From contig NZ_FOTY01000005.1 in assembly GCF_900114715.1 (NCBI RefSeq), positions 104,646 to 168,645 on the forward strand: a stretch of DNA of 64,000 bases, given 5' to 3'. How positions within the stretch are numbered: position 1 is the first letter of the stretch; every line of letters begins with the position of its first letter. Below are positions 28,520 through 38,003 of the stretch, one piece after another. A model generated the notes under the pieces. The model saw only the letters and a list, made by a program, of their open reading frames with translations. It did no database searches and was not told the DNA's origin. The position numbers and the translations under genes are program-made. Origin of the DNA: Salibacterium qingdaonense (GTDB taxonomy: Bacteria > Bacillota > Bacilli > Bacillales > Marinococcaceae).

Positions 28520-29227
28520 TTAACCACGTCCGTATTCATATGTGATTAAATGTTTTTTCTCGGGAATGACAACGTCTATAATACTTCTGCTTATATAATG
28601 CATCGTATTTTTGGCTGCTTCTTCTTTTGTGACATTTTTTCTTAGATTGAGGAGGTTTGTCATCATTCCTGTCCAAATAAGCATCGTTAAATTTGCAATA
28701 TAATCAAGATCTGCTTCGTCAATAAAACCTTCCTCGATGGTTTTTTGAATGAATAATGTACTTCGTGTAGCAATATTGTGGTGCGTAATAATAGATTGCA
28801 CCTCTTCTGACAGATTAATGAGCTCATTGGCATAAACCTCATAATACATCTGGTTCATTTTTTCCGGAATGACACCAAGATTTTCAATGTACAAAAGAGA
28901 ATACACCTCTAGATACTGAAATGAATGACGACAAAAACATTCCCACCCGTACAGCCATTCGTCTATGGTGTTTTCACCTTTCTTCATATAATTTGGCAGA
29001 TCCTGAAAATAGGCAGTAGTATAACGCATCGCCGCAAAAAACTTCAAATGAGATAAATTTTGAAAATAATTATAAACAGTTGAGCTTGTGTACCCCGCGC
29101 GATCAGCAATTTCTCTTATTTTAATATTACTCATGCCCTTTTCTTCGATTAAATCCGCAGCCGCATTCAAAAAATATCGCCACATTCTAGCATTTTGAAT
29201 TTTTTTCTTTTCGTCTGCTGCAGCCAT
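28520..29227 (-). CDS. TetR-family transcriptional regulator
   Basis: A 235-residue repressor-type protein with an N-terminal TetR helix-turn-helix (about residues 22-66: IKIREIADRAGYTSSTVYNYFQNLSHL) and an all-helical ligand-binding domain. It sits between the second permease gene and the cytoplasmic hydrolase gene, so it probably controls this block. The palindrome at 31.94 kb is a candidate operator. Inducer unknown; a quaternary amine or its ester would fit the context. Confidence 0.88.
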   Translation of the reverse strand: MAAADEKKKIQNARMWRYFLNAAADLIEEKGMSNIKIREIADRAGYTSSTVYNYFQNLSHLKFFAAMRYTTAYFQDLPNYMKKGENTIDEWLYGWECFCRHSFQYLEVYSLLYIENLGVIPEKMNQMYYEVYANELINLSEEVQSIITHHNIATRSTLFIQKTIEEGFIDEADLDYIANLTMLIWTGMMTNLLNLRKNVTKEEAAKNTMHYISRSIIDVVIPEKKHLITYEYGRG

Positions 29228-29293
29228 CTTCTCATCATTCCAATCATCTTTTTATATTTCATTAACTAAATGGCAACACATAAACTGATAGAG

Positions 29294-29935
29294 TTAGGCT
29301 AGCCGCTTTTTTGTTTTACGCTCTACTAACCCTAGTGCTAAATCAGCAATAATAGCTATGAGTGTAGCCGGAATGGCGCCGGCGTATATTTTTATATCAT
29401 CCTGTAAGCTGATCCCGGATATAATTTCCTTACCAAGTCCGCCAGCTCCGATGTAAGGGCCTATTGCCGCTACAGAAACAGCGATAACCGCAGCCAGACG
29501 GAGTCCCGCCATTAAGTAAGGAATGGACAAAGGAAATTGTATCTTGGCAAGCAGTTGTAAAGGCGACATACCTATACCTATACCTGCTTCTTTAATACCG
29601 TCATCCACCTCCTTTATTCCAACGTATGTATTTTTAACGATTGGCAGCAGGGAATAGAGAAACAAACCAATAGCAATCGTTTTAAAACCAAAACCAAGAT
29701 ACAGCATAAGTATAGCCAACATCGCCAAACTGGGAACAAGCTGTATAACATTTGTAATCGATATAATAACCGGGGCCAATTTTTGAAACCTTGCAGCCAA
29801 GATGCCAAGCGGTATCCCAATAACAAGAGAAAGAGCAATACCGCAAGCAACCATCAGGATATGTTCAATAGTTAACGCCAACAACTCATTAGAGTTTTCA
29901 GCCATATACACAGCCAACTCAGTTATAAAATTCAT
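29294..29935 (-). CDS. Osmoprotectant ABC importer, permease 2
   Basis: A 213-residue inner-membrane permease with five or six helices, of the OpuCB/OpuCD (ProW) type: IGIPLGILAARF early, then the EAA loop KEAGIGIGMSPLQLLAKIQFPLSIPYLMAGL that contacts the ATPase, and IGAGGLGKEI. It is 137 bases after the first permease gene, with which it would form the heterodimeric channel. Confidence 0.92.
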   Translation of the reverse strand: MNFITELAVYMAENSNELLALTIEHILMVACGIALSLVIGIPLGILAARFQKLAPVIISITNVIQLVPSLAMLAILMLYLGFGFKTIAIGLFLYSLLPIVKNTYVGIKEVDDGIKEAGIGIGMSPLQLLAKIQFPLSIPYLMAGLRLAAVIAVSVAAIGPYIGAGGLGKEIISGISLQDDIKIYAGAIPATLIAIIADLALGLVERKTKKRLA

Positions 29936-30071
29936 GGAAATCCCCTTCCCCTGTAGTTCAGCATTCCTTTTCCCTTAAAAGTTCTTTAGCAGCATCTGTT
30001 ATTTTAAAATTATCCCAAAAAGAAAATAAGACGAAAGACAATCTTCTTAATGCCAATTTAGTTTCGGAATA

Positions 30072-30713
30072 TTAGGAATAAGAGAATATTTTTTCAATTT
30101 TATTTATAACAAGATCTAGTGAAATTGCTATAATAATCGCTAAAAATGTTCCAGTAAAAATCATCATAGAATCGTTATAGCCAATACCGGCCAGTACAAG
30201 ATCACCCAACCCTCCGGCACCGATTAATGCCGCTAAGGTTGTCCAACTAATAATGTACACAGACGTCACCCTAATACCGGACATTATATAAGGTAGTGCT
30301 ACAGGTAATTCAATTTTAAATAAACGTTGGATTGTTCCATACCCCATTCCTTTGGCAGCTTCGATTATACCTGGATCAATCGAATTCATACCGGCATATG
30401 TGTTTCGAAGCAGCGGTAATAATGAATATAAAAACAAGGCGACAACAGCCGGAACAAATCCGATACCAAATAAGGGAATAACAAGCGCCAATAAAGCGAT
30501 CGTAGGTATGGTTTGAAAAATATTGGCTATATTAAATGTAATGGTCTTTATTAGGTCACTTTTTATTTTCGTCAAGTAAACAGCTAATGGTATCGAAAAC
30601 GTAATTGATAAAGCAATAACTGTCAGAGAAATGATCATATGCTCATACATATAAGCCAGAATAGACGAATAATCTTCACGCCAATATTTCATATATCCTT
30701 GGAAAAATATCAT
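30072..30713 (-). CDS. Osmoprotectant ABC importer, permease 1
   Basis: A 213-residue OpuCB/ProW-type permease paralogous to the next gene: EAAKGMGYGTIQRLFKIELPVALPYIMSGI is the ATPase-contact loop and IGAGGLGDLVLAGIGYND the conserved exit segment. It begins directly after the ATPase stop codon without a spacer, implying coupled translation. Confidence 0.92.
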   Translation of the reverse strand: MIFFQGYMKYWREDYSSILAYMYEHMIISLTVIALSITFSIPLAVYLTKIKSDLIKTITFNIANIFQTIPTIALLALVIPLFGIGFVPAVVALFLYSLLPLLRNTYAGMNSIDPGIIEAAKGMGYGTIQRLFKIELPVALPYIMSGIRVTSVYIISWTTLAALIGAGGLGDLVLAGIGYNDSMMIFTGTFLAIIIAISLDLVINKIEKIFSYS

Positions 30714-31835
30714 TTATTGCTCACCACATTCGTACTCCGACGTAACACGCCATTCATAAAGAAGCTGATACGGATCAAGTGTTCCCACTAGCTTCCCGTT
30801 TCCGTCAACCACAGGAATAGTTGTATTGATGCTGTTTAATTCATTTATTACTTCCACCGTCTCTGTGGTACTCTCAATAGTGTAGGTATCCGATTCAACC
30901 AAATTTTCGATGGTTTCTTCCTGGTTATCCAAAGCACCATAAAGGTTTATAGAGCCCAAATACATATCGTCTTGGGTTACAACCGGGATATTAGTCAACT
31001 TATAAGCAGTCATTTGCTTAATAGCTTCGGCCGTCGAACTATCACTTTGTATTGATACGAATGATTTTGAGATAAAGTTATCTAAAGACGGTAGTTTTTG
31101 TTTGGGTGTTAAACGCTTTTTACCAATAAAATCTTTTACAAATTCATCTGCTGGATTGGCAATGATATTATTTGGTGAGTCTTTTTGAATAATATGACCG
31201 TTTTTCATTAAAATAATCTGGTCCGCTATTTTGAGTGCCTCGTCCATATCATGCGTAACAAAAATAATAGTCTTATTAATTTCACTTTGCAGACTTATTA
31301 GTTCATCTTGCAGTTGTTCCCGACTGATAGGATCCAATGCACTGAATGGTTCATCCATTAAAATAATAGATGAGTCTGCAGCAAGAGCCCGGATCACACC
31401 TATTCGCTGCTGCTGACCCCCACTGAGTTCAGATGGAAAGCGATTCATGTAAGTATCGGGGTCTAGATTAACAAGCTGCAACAATTCCATGACACTCTTT
31501 TTAATTTTTTCTTTAGGCCATTTAAGTAATTTTGGTACTGCAGCTACGTTATTATAAATAGTCATATGTGGAAATAATCCTATGTTCTGAATGACATACC
31601 CCATCTGCCGCCTCAGCTCAATAGGATCAATTTCTTTTAAATTCCTGCCATCCAGCAGAATTTCACCATCTGTGTAATCCACGAGTCTGTTAAGGAGTTT
31701 CATAGTTGTTGTTTTTCCACAGCCACTCGGCCCTATCAATACATTGATTTTTCCATTTTCAAAAGCCAAATCGATATTGTTTAATGCTTGAAAACCATCT
31801 TCATAAACTTTTCCAACACCTTTGAGTTCAATCAA
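30714..31835 (-). CDS. Osmoprotectant ABC importer, ATPase with CBS domains
   Basis: A 373-residue ATPase of the OpuCA/OpuAA group: Walker A GPSGCGKTT, signature LSGGQQQRIGV, Walker B ILMDEPFSALDP and H-loop FVTHDMDEA, followed by two CBS repeats at about 255-370. In this family CBS domains sense ionic strength or bind c-di-AMP, which links the transporter to the cdaA product found earlier in the window. First gene of the block. Confidence 0.95.
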   Translation of the reverse strand: MIELKGVGKVYEDGFQALNNIDLAFENGKINVLIGPSGCGKTTTMKLLNRLVDYTDGEILLDGRNLKEIDPIELRRQMGYVIQNIGLFPHMTIYNNVAAVPKLLKWPKEKIKKSVMELLQLVNLDPDTYMNRFPSELSGGQQQRIGVIRALAADSSIILMDEPFSALDPISREQLQDELISLQSEINKTIIFVTHDMDEALKIADQIILMKNGHIIQKDSPNNIIANPADEFVKDFIGKKRLTPKQKLPSLDNFISKSFVSIQSDSSTAEAIKQMTAYKLTNIPVVTQDDMYLGSINLYGALDNQEETIENLVESDTYTIESTTETVEVINELNSINTTIPVVDGNGKLVGTLDPYQLLYEWRVTSEYECGEQ

Positions 31836-31921
31836 ATCAGCGAATCCCCCTTTGCAGATTTATACATAATACCGGTGAATACTACTTACTCTTTGTTATT
31901 TAATTGAATCCAACCATTTCA

Positions 31922-31951
31922 TGAACGTGTTCTTTTTATGAACATGTTCAT
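31922..31951. promoter_or_regulatory. Tandem palindromic operator candidate
   Basis: A perfect 14-bp palindrome ATGAACATGTTCAT (31938-31951) with a half-conserved copy ATGAACGTGTTCTT 17 bases away (31921-31934), about 90-115 bases upstream of the transporter ATPase start. Likely binding site for the TetR-like regulator of this block. Confidence 0.5.
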
Positions 31952-32390
31952 GAATCACTTTAATAAACTCTATAAAAATTGTCAAGTTGTAATACTTTAA
32001 CGCGGTGGCAAAAACTATTAATCCCCCAAATATAAACAATGTTCCAATAAAAATGTACTTTCTGGAAACAAAATGTTGAATGTTTTTTATTTTAAAGGAG
32101 TGTCAATAGAGGCATGACGAAGGAAGGGCTTCAATATGTTCTGACTGTAGTCGTTTATATTATTTGTGACCGCGCGGATGAAAGAAATATTGACAAAGAA
32201 AATTTTTAGCTTTATAACAACCAGTTGATTTTATCATATAGAGGAACAGAGACAGGAAATTACCAGAAGTAAAGCTGGCTCATGTTGAAAAAGCATGTTT
32301 TATTGAATAAACTTCACAACTGGTTATAAAGATGATTATATGAATAACTTTTTGTGTCATGGCAGGTTTGAATGTATTTTTATACTAAAA
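31952..32390. other. AT-rich intergenic stretch with a possible gene scrap
   Basis: About 440 bases without a clear gene. A 31-codon frame at 32114-32209 follows an AAAGGAG-like site and reads MTKEGLQYVLTVVVYIICD..., which could be the tail of a PD-(D/E)XK (Rpn/transposase-type) protein, but it is too short to support. The rest shows no structure I can name. Confidence 0.35.
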
Positions 32391-32422
32391 AAACCGGTTG
32401 AATGTAAAAAGTCAACCGGTTT
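32391..32422 (-). terminator. Intrinsic terminator
   Basis: Perfect 11-bp stem AAACCGGTTGA with its complement and a 10-base loop; on the minus strand a T-run follows. It closes the broken PNPOx-like gene. Confidence 0.85.
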
Positions 32423-32428
32423 GTCATA

Positions 32429-32854
32429 TTACCCTATTTTCAATTCCTGCGGAGGTTCTCCTGCTTTATTCATGAGCCTCATGCCTTCAGGCTGGATTTC
32501 CAGCATAATGAATGCAGGATCGTCGATTCCGTCAAACCAGCGGTCCATGCTTTCATGCCAGAATTGCTGCTTAGTGGCTTTGTCTTCCCGGATGACAGCT
32601 TTCCCAGATACCTCGACGTACAAATCATCCAGTCCTTCTCCTTCATATCAAAGCAGAATATGCACATGCGGGTTTTCCTCAATTTCCTCGGCCTTATGCG
32701 TATCTTTGCTTGTCGGTGTATACAGCGTAATATCATCATGATAAAACGTCATGTACCTTGAATGCGGGCGCCCCTTCTCTACCGTGGCAAGCACGCCTGT
32801 TTTGTATTCATCAATAATATGCAGGATTTTATTTTTGAGCTCGTTTTGTTCCAT
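32429..32854 (-). pseudogene. Pyridoxamine-5'-phosphate-oxidase-fold protein (GS26-like) with in-frame TGA
   Basis: The two parts lie in the same frame and together give about 141 residues, the normal length of a general-stress-protein-26/PNPOx-like flavin-binding protein. Part one (from ATG 32854, with an AAAGGAGA site) contains GVLATVEKGRPHSRYMTF and ends ...HVHILL; then a TGA at 32650-32648; then YEGEGLDDLYVEVSGKAVI, the expected continuation. A GGA-to-TGA change would explain it, since glycine is expected at this point. The gene is therefore probably inactive unless the stop is read through or is a sequencing error. Promoter and terminator both remain. Confidence 0.8.
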
Positions 32855-33023
32855 CAAACTTTCTCCTTTCCTTTTTGCATCTAGAAATAGTCATTCCCCC
32901 GCTGCAGGGTGTGTAAACCTTTCCACTCTATTCCAACTATCCATATCCTTCATATTTCCTTACACTTTATAACAAAGATGCCGATATTAACATTGGCTTT
33001 TCATTTAGTAAGGAGGAAAAAAC

Positions 33024-33890
33024 ACGACAACACATACCAGCACCGATACAGACATCAGCATTCTGGACGCCTTTGTAAAAGTGGCTCCGTTTTTAAACCA
33101 GTTGTCCCAGGAGGATGTAACCGTTGGGATCTACAATACAGAAGAACTCGTACTAAACATACCCGGCGAAACATTCAAGCTTCCCGTGAAAGTAGGAGAT
33201 CCCTTACAGGAAGGCGACATTATCTCAAAAGCTATTTTTGAAAACAAGGCCCAAAGCATGAATGTGCCAAAAGAGGTGTTTGGCGTGCCGGTAGCAGCCA
33301 ATGCCATTCCACTCCGCGATGAAAACCGAAATGTCATTGGCGGTGTCGGCCTTGGAACCAGCATAGAAAAAAACCAGCTGCTCGCAGATGTGAGCCGTGA
33401 TCTGACCGATATGTTTGAGAACATGAGTGCTTCCATTGAAGAAATTACGTCCTCCATTGATGAATTATCCGGCAATCTAAACCAAACCACAGAAGCTTTC
33501 GAAGAGATGGGAAACAAAGTCAGCAAGATCGAATCGTTTTCCGAGCAGGTGACCAGCATCTCAGAAAAAAGTCATATTCTCGGACTGAATGCTTCCATTG
33601 AAGCAGCACGAGCCGGGGAATACGGCAAAGGATTCGCCGTGGTTTCCAAAGAAGTTCAGAACATGGGGAGCCAGACGAAACAGTTTGCTGCCGACATCCA
33701 GAGAACAACGAATGAATTAAGTGAAAAAATAGCATCATTGCAGCACATGGTGAAAAACGTCAATGAACAATCGACGGAGCAGGCCAAAGCCATGGACGAT
33801 ATGTCGGAAACGGTGCAGCACGTGTATCACGAAGCGCAGAAATTACAAGAGATGGCATCGAACCATATTCATCAAGGAAAAGGAGACTAA
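33024..33890 (+). CDS. yfmS: Soluble chemotaxis-receptor-like protein with non-standard start
   Basis: A cytoplasmic methyl-accepting-type signalling protein, similar in size and neighbourhood to YfmS. The N-terminal sensory part (to about residue 130) contains [20 protein letters not shown] and [20 protein letters not shown]. The C-terminal part carries the CheA/CheW-contact hairpin [25 protein letters not shown]. An AGGAGG site (33011-33016) points with 7-base spacing to ACG at 33024, where an ATG is expected; from there the frame reads [23 protein letters not shown]. The first standard codon in frame is GTG 33081, which has no ribosome binding site and would remove 19 residues. Either ACG is used weakly or the gene is damaged. 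It ends 3 bases before the dehydrogenase gene. Confidence 0.8.
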   Translation, partial: TTTHTSTDTDISILDAFVKVAPFLNQLSQEDVTVGIYNTEELVLNIPGETFKLPVKVGDPLQEGDIISKAIFENKAQSMNVPKEVFGVPVAANAIPLRDENRNVIGGVGLGTSIEKNQLLADVSRDLTDMFENMSASIEEITSSIDELSGNLNQTTEAFEEMGNKVSKIESFSEQVTSISEKSHILGLNASIEAARAGEYGKGFAVVSKEVQNMGSQTKQFAADIQRTTNELSEKIASLQHMVKNVNEQSTEQAKAMDDMSETVQHVYHEAQKLQEMASNHIHQGKGD

Positions 33891-33893
33891 ACC

Positions 33894-35357
33894 ATGTCTT
33901 ACACATTCAATGACTTACATACACAGGCAATCGGCGGGAACTGGCGTGACGGAAACGGCACCCTTTACATCCAAAACCACAACCCATACTCCGGTGAGCT
34001 TCTTGGAACAGCTTCATCCGCATCACCTAATGACCTTCATGCTGCCTATGAGAGCGCTGATCAAGTGCAGAAAGAATGGAACGGACTCAACCCGTACAAA
34101 AGAAGAGACATGCTGCTGGAACTGGCAGTGCTGCTGGAAAAAAGGGAAGCGGAGATCACAGAGTTAATCATAGATGAGCTCGGCGGCACCCGGTTAAAAG
34201 CCGGATTTGAGATTGGCCTCGTGAAAGATATGATTAAAGAAGCGGCGACCTACCCGCTGCGGATGAACGGGCAGATTCTTCCTTCCCCGGTAGACGGAAA
34301 GGAAAACCGTGTATACCGGATGCCGGTCGGCGTGGTCGGAGTGATCAGCCCATTCAATTTCCCATTCTTTCTATCCATGAAATCCGTTGTAACAGCTGTC
34401 GGAGCTGGAAACGGTGTGGTCATCAAACCGCATGAAGACACTTCAGTTACCGGCGGTACCATGATTGTTCAGCTGTTTGAAGAAGCAGGATTTCCTAAAG
34501 GACTGGTGAATGCCGTTCTGCTGGATCTCAGTGAAATCGGAGACTTGTTCGTCTCCCATCCGTTAAACAAAGTGATATCCTTTACAGGGTCAACGGCTGT
34601 CGGGAAGAAAATCGGGGAGCTCGCCGGACGTTATCTAAAAAAAGCCTCCCTTGAATTAGGAGGAAACAGTGCGCTGATTGTCCTTGATGACGCCGATATC
34701 GATTATGCCGTCAGTGCCGCTGTGTTCAGCCGCTTCACCCATCAGGGCCAGATCTGCATGTCCGCCAACCGGATTCTCGTCCATGAATCCATCAAGGAAA
34801 CCTTTCTGGAAAAATACAAAGAAACAGTAGCTTCCCTTAAAGTCGGCGATCCTCGTGAGGATGACACTATCATCGGACCGCTTATTAACAAAAAACAGGC
34901 AGACACGCTGATGAATATTATTGACAATGGGATCGAAGAAGGAGCTGTTCCTCTGTTAAAAGGCGAAGCCAATGGCAGCCTCGTCTCCCCGACCATCCTG
35001 ACAGAGGTCACTCCGGATATGAAAGCAGCCCGCGAAGAATTGTTCGGGCCGGCCGTCAGTGTGCTTACCTTCCGGACCGATGAAGAGGCACTCGATATTG
35101 CCAATGCCTCGGATTATGGTTTAAGCGGTGCTATTCATACCGAGGACATTGAACGAGGTGCAGAACTGGCAAAGCGCATGGAAACAGGCATGATCCATAT
35201 CAACGACGGTACCATTAACGACGAGCCGATTGTTGCATTCGGCGGTGAAAAAATGTCTGGTATCGGCCGGTTAAACGGAGACGAAAGCCTGGATGCTTTC
35301 ACTACGAAGAAATGGATTTCCGTCCAGCACACAAAACGGGCGTTTCCTTACTCTTAA
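33894..35357 (+). CDS. yfmT: Aromatic aldehyde dehydrogenase
   Basis: A 487-residue NAD(P)-dependent aldehyde dehydrogenase of the benzaldehyde/vanillin group. Motifs: ISPFNFPFFLSMKS (substrate entry), VIKPHEDTS (cofactor lysine), FTGSTAVGKKIG (nucleotide loop), LELGGNSALIVLDDAD (catalytic Glu) and THQGQICMSANRI (catalytic Cys). The gene follows the yfmS-like receptor as in Bacillus subtilis, which suggests that the receptor senses the aromatic compound that this enzyme oxidises. AAAGGAG precedes the ATG. Confidence 0.92.
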   Translation: MSYTFNDLHTQAIGGNWRDGNGTLYIQNHNPYSGELLGTASSASPNDLHAAYESADQVQKEWNGLNPYKRRDMLLELAVLLEKREAEITELIIDELGGTRLKAGFEIGLVKDMIKEAATYPLRMNGQILPSPVDGKENRVYRMPVGVVGVISPFNFPFFLSMKSVVTAVGAGNGVVIKPHEDTSVTGGTMIVQLFEEAGFPKGLVNAVLLDLSEIGDLFVSHPLNKVISFTGSTAVGKKIGELAGRYLKKASLELGGNSALIVLDDADIDYAVSAAVFSRFTHQGQICMSANRILVHESIKETFLEKYKETVASLKVGDPREDDTIIGPLINKKQADTLMNIIDNGIEEGAVPLLKGEANGSLVSPTILTEVTPDMKAAREELFGPAVSVLTFRTDEEALDIANASDYGLSGAIHTEDIERGAELAKRMETGMIHINDGTINDEPIVAFGGEKMSGIGRLNGDESLDAFTTKKWISVQHTKRAFPYS

Positions 35358-35407
35358 CCAACACACTTTTTTAAACAAACGTTTGATGAATCAGAGGATG
35401 TCTCTCC

Positions 35408-35447
35408 AAAAAGGAGACCACCGGAAAGCCGGCGGTCTCCTTTTTTG
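35408..35447. terminator. Intrinsic terminator
   Basis: Stem AAAAGGAGACCACCGG with its near-complement, loop AAAG, followed by TTTTTT; between convergent yfmT and the nucleoside hydrolase gene. Confidence 0.85.
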
Positions 35448-35460
35448 TGTTCACCTGTAA

Positions 35461-36390
35461 TCAAGGCAGGCGCTGCAGTGCATTTTTTAACATGGTCCAG
35501 AACATGTCCTGGTTCAGTTCCCGCGCGACATGGACATTTGGTGCTTTTCCGGTCGTCTGCAGCGCATCAATAACCGTCATGCCTGTCGTATAGGTGCCGT
35601 GCGTTTCTACAGTAACCGGAAGATGCTCGGTGGTAAAGACATTCTCATCAATACTGAAGGCCACCGCACACGCGTCATGTATCGGCGCCGCAGAAAAGCC
35701 GAAAAGACTGTGATATGTACCGGCGAAATAATCGAGAAGCTCTGCGGTGAAGGCTGCAGCATTCGTACCCGCTTCGCGGAGAAATTCTTTCTCTTCCTGC
35801 CCCGCAAGCGCCTGATGGGTAAGATCAAGTCCTGCCATCGTAATCGGCAGACCACTTTCGAAGACAATACGGGCCGCTTCAGGGTCGGCGTAAATATTAA
35901 ATTCCGCCGCGGGCGACCAGTTCCCGTAAGAACCCCCGCCCATCAGTACAATACCTGCAATATTCTTCTTCACCGCAGGATAACGTTTCAGGAGCCAGGC
36001 AATGTTTGTCAGCGGTCCGGTCGGGACAAGCGTAATCGGTTCGTCCGCTTGAAAAAGCATCTCTGCGGTCATATCCACCGCGTGCCGGGTGTCCACTGTT
36101 TTCTCCGGTTCCGGCAGATCCGGTCCTTCCAGTCCGCTTTCCCCGTGGATATGCGGCGCGGTTACCGCGGTTCGTACGAGAGGTTCGCCGGCACCCTCTG
36201 CTACCGGAACGTGATCAAGCCCCGCCTTTTCCGCGATAATCAGGGCATTTCTTGTCGTATGCCCAATCAGCGCGTTCCCGGACACTGTCGTAATCGCCTG
36301 AATATCCACTTCCGGCGACCCGGCTGCAAGGAAAATCGCAATCGCATCATCATGACCGGGATCGCAATCCATGATAATCGGTTTTGGCAT
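35461..36390 (-). CDS. Inosine/uridine-preferring nucleoside hydrolase
   Basis: A 309-residue hydrolase cleaving the N-glycosidic bond of ribonucleosides for base salvage. The N-terminal calcium-binding cluster IIMDCDPGHDDAIAI is diagnostic; LVPTGPLTNIAWLL and FNIYADPEAA are further active-site parts, and HDACAVA near the C-terminus supplies the last ligand. I start at ATG 36390 (MPKPIIMD), preceded by AAAGGAA; nine more residues upstream are possible but lack a site. Single gene. Preference for purine or pyrimidine nucleosides cannot be read. Confidence 0.92.
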   Translation of the reverse strand: MPKPIIMDCDPGHDDAIAIFLAAGSPEVDIQAITTVSGNALIGHTTRNALIIAEKAGLDHVPVAEGAGEPLVRTAVTAPHIHGESGLEGPDLPEPEKTVDTRHAVDMTAEMLFQADEPITLVPTGPLTNIAWLLKRYPAVKKNIAGIVLMGGGSYGNWSPAAEFNIYADPEAARIVFESGLPITMAGLDLTHQALAGQEEKEFLREAGTNAAAFTAELLDYFAGTYHSLFGFSAAPIHDACAVAFSIDENVFTTEHLPVTVETHGTYTTGMTVIDALQTTGKAPNVHVARELNQDMFWTMLKNALQRLP

Positions 36391-36535
36391 AGGTATGTTC
36401 CTTTCTTTTCGTGACATTTCTCTTTATTGTAACACGGGCGCATCGTTCATAGTGCCTGGACGACGGGAAAGACGTCTGTGCTTTGTATGATGAACCGACC
36501 GTGGACAGTTTCGCGTCTTATAAAGAAACATATAG

Positions 36536-36575
36536 AAAAGCTCCCCGCTGTCCGCTGGAACAGCCGGGAGCTTTT
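36536..36575. terminator. Intrinsic terminator
   Basis: Stem AAAAGCTCCC...GGGAGCTTTT with an inner CTGT/ACAG pairing. Located downstream of the leftward alcohol-dehydrogenase-like gene and upstream of the nucleoside hydrolase. Confidence 0.8.
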
Positions 36576-36615
36576 ATCCCGCGTTGCATGATAGTATCTC
36601 AGGACTTCTTATCAA

Positions 36616-37641
36616 TCAGTCATGAGAGATGGCGATTTTGCCGAAGAATTTCTGGCTGTCCAGGTACCGGTATGCCTCGGCTGCCTGCTCCATTGGGAAC
36701 ACGCTGTCGACGACGGGTACCATGTTTTTGTCGTTGATTACCTGGTTCATGTTTTCAAAATCCTGACGGCTTCCCACGCCGATTGTGCGGGTGGAGGCGG
36801 AGCCGAAGAGATCGAAGTAATCAATTTTATCCCCTGTACGGCTGAGTACTCCGATCAGGGAGAGCTCATCACCGGGTGCGACCGCTTTGAGGGACTGCTG
36901 AATGGTGGCAGGCCCGACAACTTCCACCACGCGGTTCACACCGACACTGCCGGTCAGTTCTTTTGCTTTTTCTCCCCAGTTCGGGGTCTCGTTGTAATTA
37001 ATAACCTCATCCGCACCGAGCTCTTTTAGTTTCCTTGCTTTCTCGTTGCTGGAAGTCGTTGAAATAACGTTGATACCCAGTTGTTTGGCAAGCTGCAGCG
37101 CGTACACAGACACGCCCCCGCTTCCAAGTGTGAGAATTGTATCCCCGGCCATCAATGGACTCGGCCCGTGCAGAGCGTTCCATGCCGTTACACCCGCACA
37201 TGGGAGGGTCGCGGCCTGCTCAAACGTTAAATGATCAGGAACTTCAACGAGGAGCTCCGGATTCATCACTTTATATTCTGTCAGCCAGCCGTCGCTGTGG
37301 GATCCGTATGGCTCGGTATAGGTCGGGCGGCGCCCGCTGAACCATTCTTTCGTGAAGTTTCCTGCAACCCGGTCGCCGACCTGAAAACGCCGTACGCCTT
37401 CGCCGACTTCCACGATTTCCCCAGCGCCGTCAGACAACGGAATGAGGTCCGGCTTCATGCCGCCCGGGTACTCTTCCTTCAGCATCGCGAGATCCCGGAA
37501 GTTCAGAGAGGACGCTTTGACTCTAACGACCACTTCTCCGCGCTGGGCGGAGGGAATCGGTTCTGTCACTGTATACAGATTATCCGCGCTTCCTTCTTTC
37601 TCAAGACGAATGGAGCGCATCGTACCTTCCTGTGCTGCCAT
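36616..37641 (-). CDS. MDR-family NAD(P)-dependent oxidoreductase
   Basis: A 341-residue medium-chain dehydrogenase/reductase: N-terminal GroES-like domain (VKASSLNFRDLAML, PLSDGAGEIVEVGEGV) and Rossmann domain with LTLGSGGVSVYALQLAK as nucleotide loop. The catalytic zinc ligands of alcohol dehydrogenases are not evident (LNFRDLAM instead of a Cys motif), which favours the quinone/enone reductase side of the family. I start at ATG 37641, with AAGGAGG at 8 bases; the ATG 13 codons upstream has none. Single gene, substrate unknown. Confidence 0.88.
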   Translation of the reverse strand: MAAQEGTMRSIRLEKEGSADNLYTVTEPIPSAQRGEVVVRVKASSLNFRDLAMLKEEYPGGMKPDLIPLSDGAGEIVEVGEGVRRFQVGDRVAGNFTKEWFSGRRPTYTEPYGSHSDGWLTEYKVMNPELLVEVPDHLTFEQAATLPCAGVTAWNALHGPSPLMAGDTILTLGSGGVSVYALQLAKQLGINVISTTSSNEKARKLKELGADEVINYNETPNWGEKAKELTGSVGVNRVVEVVGPATIQQSLKAVAPGDELSLIGVLSRTGDKIDYFDLFGSASTRTIGVGSRQDFENMNQVINDKNMVPVVDSVFPMEQAAEAYRYLDSQKFFGKIAISHD

Positions 37642-38003
37642 ATTCGAATCCTCCTTCAGGTAGTTGTTTAAACCTTCCATTACCTATCATAAAAAGGAAA
37701 TGCCCAAAGCGTCCAGTTATATGCATCAGCTTTCCCTCCTATTCAGAGGTGTAACAGGATCGTCCGCCCTTTCTTGCGCGAACATCTGCTGTAGAAAAGA
37801 GAGATCTTGTGGGCACGCAGGTTACAGACAAGCAGGGTACTATCAACCATAGAGAGGAGCCGCACTGGTAAGAGGAGGCCGAGGAGAAAAAGAAGTGTTA
37901 ATGAACATAGAGCCGTATAAAAGCGACCTTCTTTCCAACCGGCGTTTCAAAACGCCGGAGACGTCCCGTGAATCATCAGAAAGTATATGGTTAAACAGCG
38001 TAC

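Noticed and set aside
32114..32209. 31-codon frame with a possible ribosome binding site
   Set aside because: Too short and only faintly like an Rpn/transposase tail; noted in the spacer description but not called.
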